A stretch of 64,000 nucleotides of DNA from the NCBI GenBank assembly GCA_942493345.1, contig OW818695.1, positions 2,542,001 to 2,606,000 on the forward strand, given 5' to 3'. The DNA comes from GWE2-42-39 sp942493345 (GTDB lineage Bacteria; Bacteroidota; Bacteroidia; Bacteroidales; Prolixibacteraceae). This document shows, piece by piece, positions 47,601-56,600 of the stretch. The position numbers and the translations under genes were made by a program. The notes under the pieces were generated by a model. That model saw only the letters and a program-made list of their open reading frames with translations, was not told the DNA's origin and made no database searches. The stretch's first letter is position 1. Every line of letters starts with the position of its first letter.

Positions 47601-50600
47601 GATGTTGGCCGGGATTCCGGCAAGGACGGGTGCGGTAGTATCCTGAATGGTGATGAGCTGCGAAGAAGAAGAACTGTTTCCGCAATTATCAGTAGCAGTC
47701 CATGTACGGGTCAGGGTATAGGTATCGGGACAAGTCCCGTCGGTACGGGTTTCAGCAAACACAATACTGACCGAAGCGTCACAATTATCGGTCGCGGTGA
47801 CATCTGTTCCGATGAGCGCAGCTGCAGGCACACTGCTGCACTGCACGGTGATGTTGGCCGGGATTCCGGCAAGGACGGGTGCGGTGGTATCCTGAATGGT
47901 GATGAGCTGCGAAGAAGAAGAACTGTTTCCGCAATTATCGGTAGCAGTCCATGTACGGGTCAGGGTATAGGTATCGGGACAAGTCCCGTCGGTACGGGTT
48001 TCAGCAAACACAATACTGACCGAAGCGTCACAATTATCGGTCGCGGTGACATCTGTTCCGATGAGCGCAGCTGCAGGCACACTGCTGCACTGCACGGTGA
48101 TGTTGGCCGGGATTCCGGCAAGGACGGGTGCGGTGGTATCCTGAATGGTGATGAGCTGCGAAGAAGAAGAACTGTTTCCGCAATTATCAGTAGCAGTCCA
48201 TGTACGGGTCAGGGTATATGAATCGGGACAAGTCCCGTCGGTACGAACCTCTGAATATGTAATATTAACCGAAGCGTCACAATTATCGGTCGCGGTGACA
48301 TCTGTTCCGATGAGCGCAGCTGCAGGCACACTGCTGCACTGCACGGTGATGTTGGCCGGGATTCCGGCAAGGACGGGTGCGGTGGTATCCTGAATGGTGA
48401 TGAGCTGCGAACCTGTTGACGCGTTTCCGCAATTATCGGTAGCAGTCCATGTTCTTGTTAAAGTGTATGAATCGGGACAAGTCCCGTCGGTACGAACCTC
48501 TGAATATGTAATATTAACCGAAGCGTCACAATTATCGGTCGCGGTGACATCTGTTCCGATGAGCGCAGCTGCAGGCACACTGCTGCACTGCACGGTGATG
48601 TTGGCCGGGATTCCGGCAAGGACGGGTGCGGTGGTATCCTGAATGGTGATGAGCTGCGAAGAAGAAGAACTGTTTCCGCAATTATCAGTAGCAGTCCATG
48701 TACGGGTCAGGGTATAGGTATCGGGACAAGTCCCGTCGGTACGAACCTCTGAATATGTAATATTAACCGAAGCGTCACAATTATCGGTCGCGGTGACATC
48801 TGTTCCGATGAGCGCAGCTGCAGGCACACTGCTGCACTGCACGGTGATGTTGGCCGGGATTCCGGCAAGGACGGGTGCGGTGGTATCCTGAATGGTGATG
48901 AGCTGCGAAGAAGAAGAACTGTTTCCGCAATTATCGGTAGCAGTCCATGTACGGGTCAGGGTATAGGTATCGGGACAAGTCCCGTCGGTACGGGTTTCAG
49001 CAAACACAATACTGACCGAAGCGTCACAATTATCGGTCGCGGTGACATCTGTTCCGATGAGCGCAGCTGCAGGCACACTGCTGCACTGCACGGTGATGTT
49101 GGCCGGGATTCCGGCAAGGACGGGTGCGGTGGTATCCTGAATGGTGATGAGCTGCGAAGAAGAAGAACTGTTTCCGCAATTATCAGTAGCAGTCCATGTA
49201 CGGGTCAGGGTATATGAATCGGGACAAGTCCCGTCGGTACGAACCTCTGAATATGTAATATTAACCGAAGCGTCACAATTATCGGTCGCGGTGACATCTG
49301 TTCCGATGAGCGCAGCTGCAGGCACACTGCTGCACTGCACGGTGATGTTGGCCGGGATTCCGGCAAGGACGGGTGCGGTGGTATCCTGAATGGTGATGAG
49401 CTGCGAACCTGTTGACGCGTTTCCGCAATTATCGGTAGCAGTCCATGTTCTTGTTAAAGTGTATGAATCGGGACAAGTCCCGTCGGTACGAACCTCTGAA
49501 TATGTAATATTAACCGAAGCGTCACAATTATCGGTCGCGGTGACATCTGTTCCGATGAGCGCAGCTGCAGGCACACTGCTGCACTGCACGGTGATGTTGG
49601 CCGGGATTCCGGCAAGGACGGGTGCGGTGGTATCCTGAATGGTGATGAGCTGCGAACCTGTTGACGCGTTTCCGCAATTATCGGTAGCAGTCCATGTTCT
49701 TGTTAAAGTGTATGAATCGGGACAAGTCCCGTCGGTACGAACCTCTGAATATGTAATATTAACCGAAGCGTCACAATTATCGGTCGCGGTGACATCTGTT
49801 CCGATGAGCGCAGCTGCAGGCACACTGCTGCACTGCACGGTGATGTTGGCCGGGATTCCGGCAAGGACGGGTGCGGTAGTATCCTGAATGGTGATGAGCT
49901 GCGAAGAAGAAGAACTGTTTCCGCAATTATCAGTAGCAGTCCATGTACGGGTCAGGGTATAGGTATCGGGACAAGTCCCGTCGGTACGGGTTTCAGCAAA
50001 CACAATACTGACCGAAGCGTCACAATTATCGGTCGCGGTGACATCTGTTCCGATGAGCGCAGCTGCAGGCACACTGCTGCACTGCACGGTGATGTTGGCC
50101 GGGATTCCGGCAAGGACGGGTGCGGTGGTATCCTGAATGGTGATGAGCTGCGAACCTGTTGACGCGTTTCCGCAGTTATCGGTAGCAGTCCATGTACGGG
50201 TCAGGGTATATGAATCGGGACAAGTCCCGTCGGTACGAACCTCTGAATATGTAATATTAACCGAAGCGTCACAATTATCGGTCGCGGTGACATCTGTTCC
50301 GATGAGCGCAGCTGCAGGCACACTGCTGCACTGCACGGTGATGTTGGCCGGGATTCCGGCAAGGACGGGTGCGGTAGTATCCTGAATGGTGATGAGCTGC
50401 GAAGAAGAAGAACTGTTTCCGCAATTATCAGTAGCAGTCCATGTACGGGTCAGGGTATATGAATCGGGACAAGTCCCGTCGGTACGAACCTCTGAATATG
50501 TAATATTAACCGAAGCGTCACAATTATCGGTCGCGGTGACATCTGTTCCGATGAGCGCAGCTGCAGGCACACTGCTGCACTGCACGGTGATGTTGGCCGG

Positions 50601-53600
50601 GATTCCGGCAAGGACGGGTGCGGTGGTATCCTGAATGGTGATGAGCTGCGAAGAAGAAGAACTGTTTCCGCAATTATCAGTAGCAGTCCATGTACGGGTC
50701 AGGGTATATGAATCGGGACAAGTCCCGTCGGTACGAACCTCTGAATATGTAATATTAACCGAAGCGTCACAATTATCGGTCGCGGTGACATCTGTTCCGA
50801 TGAGCGCAGCTGCAGGCACACTGCTGCACTGCACGGTGATGTTGGCCGGGATTCCGGCAAGGACGGGTGCGGTGGTATCCTGAATGGTGATGAGCTGCGA
50901 AGAAGAAGAACTGTTTCCGCAATTATCAGTAGCAGTCCATGTACGGGTCAGGGTATATGAATCGGGACAAGTCCCGTCGGTACGAACCTCTGAATATGTA
51001 ATATTAACCGAAGCGTCACAATTATCGGTCGCGGTGACATCTGTTCCGATGAGCGCAGCTGCAGGCACACTGCTGCACTGCACGGTGATGTTGGCCGGGA
51101 TTCCGGCAAGGACGGGTGCGGTAGTATCCTGAATGGTGATGAGCTGCGAAGAAGAAGAACTGTTTCCGCAATTATCGGTAGCAGTCCATGTACGGGTCAG
51201 GGTATAGGTATCGGGACAAGTCCCGTCGGTACGGGTTTCGGCAAACACAATACTGACCGAAGCGTCACAATTATCGGTCGCGGTGACATCTGTTCCGATG
51301 AGCGCAGCTGCAGGCACACTGCTGCACTGGACGGTGATGTTGGCCGGGATTCCGGCAAGTACCGGTGCGGTGGTATCCTGAATGGTGATGAGCTGCGAAG
51401 AAGAAGAACTGTTTCCGCAATTATCAGTAGCAGTCCATGTACGGGTCAGGGTATAGGTATCGGGACAAGTCCCGTCGGTACGGGTTTCAGCAAACACAAT
51501 ACTGACCGAAGCGTCACAATTATCGGTCGCGGTGACATCTGTTCCGATGAGCGCAGCTGCAGGCACACTGCTGCACTGCACGGTGATGTTGGCCGGGATT
51601 CCGGCAAGGACGGGTGCGGTGGTATCCTGAATGGTGATGAGCTGCGAAGAAGAAGAACTGTTTCCGCAATTATCGGTAGCAGTCCATGTACGGGTCAGGG
51701 TATAGGTATCGGGACAAGTCCCGTCGGTACGAACCTCTGAATATGTAATATTAACCGAAGCGTCACAATTATCGGTCGCGGTGACATCTGTTCCGATGAG
51801 CGCAGCTGCAGGCACACTGCTGCACTGCACGGTGATGTTGGCCGGGATTCCGGCAAGGACGGGTGCGGTAGTATCCTGAATGGTGATGAGCTGCGAAGAA
51901 GAAGAACTGTTTCCGCAATTATCAGTAGCAGTCCATGTACGGGTCAGGGTATATGAATCGGGACAAGTCCCGTCGGTACGAACCTCTGAATATGTAATAT
52001 TAACCGAAGCGTCACAATTATCGGTCGCGGTGACATCTGTTCCGATGAGCGCAGCTGCAGGCACACTGCTGCACTGCACGGTGATGTTGGCCGGGATTCC
52101 GGCAAGGACGGGTGCGGTGGTATCCTGAATGGTGATGAGCTGCGAAGAAGAAGAACTGTTTCCGCAATTATCAGTAGCAGTCCATGTACGGGTCAGGGTA
52201 TAGGTATCGGGACAAGTCCCGTCGGTACGGGTTTCAGCAAACACAATACTGACCGAAGCGTCACAATTATCGGTCGCGGTGACATCTGTTCCGATGAGCG
52301 CAGCTGCAGGCACACTGCTGCACTGGACGGTGATGTTGGCCGGGATTCCGGCAAGTACCGGTGCGGTGGTATCCTGAATGGTGATGAGCTGCGAAGAAGA
52401 AGAACTGTTTCCGCAATTATCAGTAGCAGTCCATGTACGGGTCAGGGTATAGGTATCGGGACAAGTCCCGTCGGTACGGGTTTCAGCAAACACAATACTG
52501 ACCGAAGCGTCACAATTATCGGTCGCGGTGACATCTGTTCCGATGAGCGCAGCTGCAGGCACACTGCTGCACTGCACGGTGATGTTGGCCGGGATTCCGG
52601 CAAGGACGGGTGCGGTGGTATCCTGAATGGTGATGAGCTGCGAAGAAGAAGAACTGTTTCCGCAATTATCGGTAGCAGTCCATGTACGGGTCAGGGTATA
52701 GGTATCGGGACAAGTCCCGTCGGTACGGGTTTCAGCAAACACAATACTGACCGAAGCGTCACAATTATCGGTCGCGGTGACATCTGTTCCGATGAGCGCA
52801 GCTGCAGGCACACTGCTGCACTGCACGGTGATGTTGGCCGGGATTCCGGCAAGGACGGGTGCGGTGGTATCCTGAATGGTGATGAGCTGCGAAGAAGAAG
52901 AACTGTTTCCGCAATTATCAGTAGCAGTCCATGTACGGGTCAGGGTATATGAATCGGGACAAGTCCCGTCGGTACGAACCTCTGAATATGTAATATTAAC
53001 CGAAGCGTCACAATTATCGGTCGCGGTGACATCTGTTCCGATGAGCGCAGCTGCAGGCACACTGCTGCACTGCACGGTGATGTTGGCCGGGATTCCGGCA
53101 AGGACGGGTGCGGTGGTATCCTGAATGGTGATGAGCTGCGAAGAAGAAGAACTGTTTCCGCAATTATCAGTAGCAGTCCATGTACGGGTCAGGGTATATG
53201 AATCGGGACAAGTCCCGTCGGTACGAACCTCTGAATATGTAATATTAACCGAAGCGTCACAATTATCGGTCGCGGTGACATCTGTTCCGATGAGCGCAGC
53301 TGCAGGCACACTGCTGCACTGCACGGTGATGTTGGCCGGGATTCCGGCAAGGACGGGTGCGGTAGTATCCTGAATGGTGATGAGCTGCGAAGAAGAAGAA
53401 CTGTTTCCGCAATTATCAGTAGCAGTCCATGTACGGGTCAGGGTATAGGTATCGGGACAAGTCCCGTCGGTACGGGTTTCAGCAAACACAATACTGACCG
53501 AAGCGTCACAATTATCGGTCGCGGTGACATCTGTTCCGATGAGCGCAGCTGCAGGCACACTGCTGCACTGCACGGTGATGTTGGCCGGGATTCCGGCAAG

Positions 53601-56600
53601 GACGGGTGCGGTGGTATCCTGAATGGTGATGAGCTGCGAAGAAGAAGAACTGTTTCCGCAATTATCAGTAGCAGTCCATGTACGGGTCAGGGTATATGAA
53701 TCGGGACAAGTCCCGTCGGTACGAACCTCTGAATATGTAATATTAACCGAAGCGTCACAATTATCGGTCGCGGTGACATCTGTTCCGATGAGCGCAGCTG
53801 CAGGCACACTGCTGCACTGCACGGTGATGTTGGCCGGGATTCCGGCAAGGACGGGTGCGGTGGTATCCTGAATGGTGATGAGCTGCGAACCTGTTGACGC
53901 GTTTCCGCAATTATCGGTAGCAGTCCATGTTCTTGTTAAAGTGTATGAATCGGGACAAGTCCCGTCGGTACGAACCTCTGAATATGTAATATTAACCGAA
54001 GCGTCACAATTATCGGTCGCGGTGACATCTGTTCCGATGAGCGCAGCTGCAGGCACACTGCTGCACTGCACGGTGATGTTGGCCGGGATTCCGGCAAGGA
54101 CGGGTGCGGTGGTATCCTGAATGGTGATGAGCTGCGAACCTGTTGACGCGTTTCCGCAATTATCGGTAGCAGTCCATGTACGGGTCAGGGTATATGAATC
54201 GGGACAAGTCCCGTCGGTACGAACCTCTGAATATGTAATATTAACCGAAGCGTCACAATTATCGGTCGCGGTGACATCTGTTCCGATGAGCGCAGCTGCA
54301 GGCACACTGCTGCACTGCACGGTGATGTTGGCCGGGATTCCGGCAAGGACGGGTGCGGTGGTATCCTGAATGGTGATGAGCTGCGAAGAAGAAGAACTGT
54401 TTCCGCAATTATCAGTAGCAGTCCATGTACGGGTCAGGGTATATGAATCGGGACAAGTCCCGTCGGTACGAACCTCTGAATATGTAATATTAACCGAAGC
54501 GTCACAATTATCGGTCGCGGTGACATCTGTTCCGATGAGCGCAGCTGCAGGCACACTGCTGCACTGCACGGTGATGTTGGCCGGGATTCCGGCAAGGACG
54601 GGTGCGGTGGTATCCTGAATGGTGATGAGCTGCGAAGAAGAAGAACTGTTTCCGCAATTATCAGTAGCAGTCCATGTACGGGTCAGGGTATATGAATCGG
54701 GACAAGTCCCGTCGGTACGAACCTCTGAATATGTAATATTAACCGAAGCGTCACAATTATCGGTCGCGGTGACATCTGTTCCGATGAGCGCAGCTGCAGG
54801 CACACTGCTGCACTGCACGGTGATGTTGGCCGGGATTCCGGCAAGGACGGGTGCGGTGGTATCCTGAATGGTGATGAGCTGCGAAGAAGAAGAACTGTTT
54901 CCGCAATTATCAGTAGCAGTCCATGTACGGGTCAGGGTATATGAATCGGGACAAGTCCCGTCGGTACGAACCTCTGAATATGTAATATTAACCGAAGCGT
55001 CACAATTATCGGTCGCGGTGACATCTGTTCCGATGAGCGCAGCTGCAGGCACACTGCTGCACTGGACGGTGATGTTGGCCGGGATTCCGGCAAGTACCGG
55101 TGCGGTGGTATCCTGCACGGTGATGAGCTGCGAACCTGTTGACGCGTTTCCGCAATTATCGGTAGCAGTCCATGTACGGGTCAGGGTATAGGTATCGGGA
55201 CAAGTCCCGTCGGTACGGGTTTCGGCAAACACAATATCCACGGATGAATCACAATTATCTGTAGCCGTGACATCTGTTCCGATGAGCGCAGCTGCAGGCA
55301 CACTGCTGCACTGGACGGTGATGTTGGCCGGGATTCCGGCAAGGACGGGTGCGGTGGTATCCTGAATGGTGATGAGCTGCGAACCTGTTGACGCGTTTCC
55401 GCAATTATCGGTAGCAGTCCATGTACGGGTTAGGGTATAGGTATCGGGACAAGTCCCGTCGGTACGAACCTCGGCAAACACGATGTCCACGGATGAATCA
55501 CAGTTATCGGTTGCCGTGACATCCGTTCCTATGACTGCTGCCGCAGGCACACTGCTGCACTGGACGGTGATGTTGGCCGGGATTCCGGCAAGGACCGGAG
55601 CGGTGGTATCCTGCACGGTGATGAGCTGCGAACCTGTTGACGCGTTTCCGCAATTATCGGTAGCAGTCCATGTACGGGTCAGGGTATATGAATCGGGACA
55701 AGTCCCGTCGGTACGAACCTCTGAATATGTAATATTAACCGAAGCGTCACAATTATCGGTCGCGGTGACATCTGTTCCGATGAGCGCAGCTGCAGGCACA
55801 CTGCTGCACTGCACGGTGATGTTGGCCGGGATTCCGGCAAGGACGGGTGCGGTGGTATCTATTGAGTTGGTCGTCAGCGAAGTTGAATTATCACTTAAGT
55901 CAATATCATTGTTGGCTGTAATAGCAGTAGCTGTATTTGTAAATGAATCGAAACAATTACAAGAGGGTGTAACAGTTACTGATAATGTTTTGCTCGTGTT
56001 TTTAGTAAGAGTAAATATTGGCCAGGAAACAGTGCTGCTAGAAAGAGTTCCACCGTTGGATGCTGAATTAAACGTCAGACCTGAAGGTAAAAAATCGTCA
56101 ACTTTAACATCAATAGCATCTTGGTTGCTACTGCAGCTCACCGTAATGTTGTATGTTACAGGCAATCCGGCAGTTATCGGATTTGGTGAAACCGATTTTG
56201 TAATGCTGATATTGGTATTGGCTCCGGCTCCCTGATTACTTATTGTTGAAATGATGCTATTTGTTTGAGCTCCGGTGCATACTGTCGAAGTACTTGTAAT
56301 ATCTGTAATATCAGTCTGATTATTTGCAACTGATTTAGGTAAAGTCAACTTCATGTAAAAATTATAGACCTGACCCGGTGCAATGAACCCTGTTTGGGTG
56401 ATTGCGGTTCCACTTAAGTTAGTAAAAGAATAGACGAGAGAGAAGGTATTGCCTCCCTGAACAAATTCTGTTTGGCCGGTTATTGATATATTGAAGTTGT
56501 CATAAGTATTTCCGGTATTGGTAATACTCATCAAATAGGTTGTATAACTGTCGTGGGTTGATTTTATTTCCCCTCCTCCCGAATAGGATATGGTGCTGCT

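Larger units (their letters stand above)
44655..55859 (-). repeat. 45-copy tandem array of 249-bp repeats within the giant gene
   Basis: 11,205 bp = 45 x 249 bp exactly, residues 419-4153. The same landmark (ACGGTGATGTTGGC on the plus strand) is at 44857 in the last unit and 55813 in the first, 44 x 249 bp apart, so there is no net indel; other landmarks checked across the array keep the same phase. Each 83-residue unit begins DTTAPVLAGIPANITVQC and has four cysteines (VQC, TDNC, GTC, DNCGN). Two central variants occur (NITYSEVRT and SIVFAETRT), with two near the end (NSSSSSQ and NASTGSQ), combined in mosaic fashion. The three N-terminal-most units are the most different. Confidence 0.97.

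Noticed and set aside
44655..55859. CRISPR-like periodicity
   Set aside because: Units are contiguous 249-bp coding repeats without unique spacers, inside an open reading frame.
44908..56235. Repeated plus-strand frames of 82 residues, and one of 250 residues (55483-56235), antisense to the array
   Set aside because: They recur with the 249-bp period because the minus-strand coding repeat happens to leave that frame open. There is no start signal, signal peptide or family resemblance. The 250-residue frame exists only where a unit has CCTGCACGG instead of CCTGAATGG, which removes the stop.
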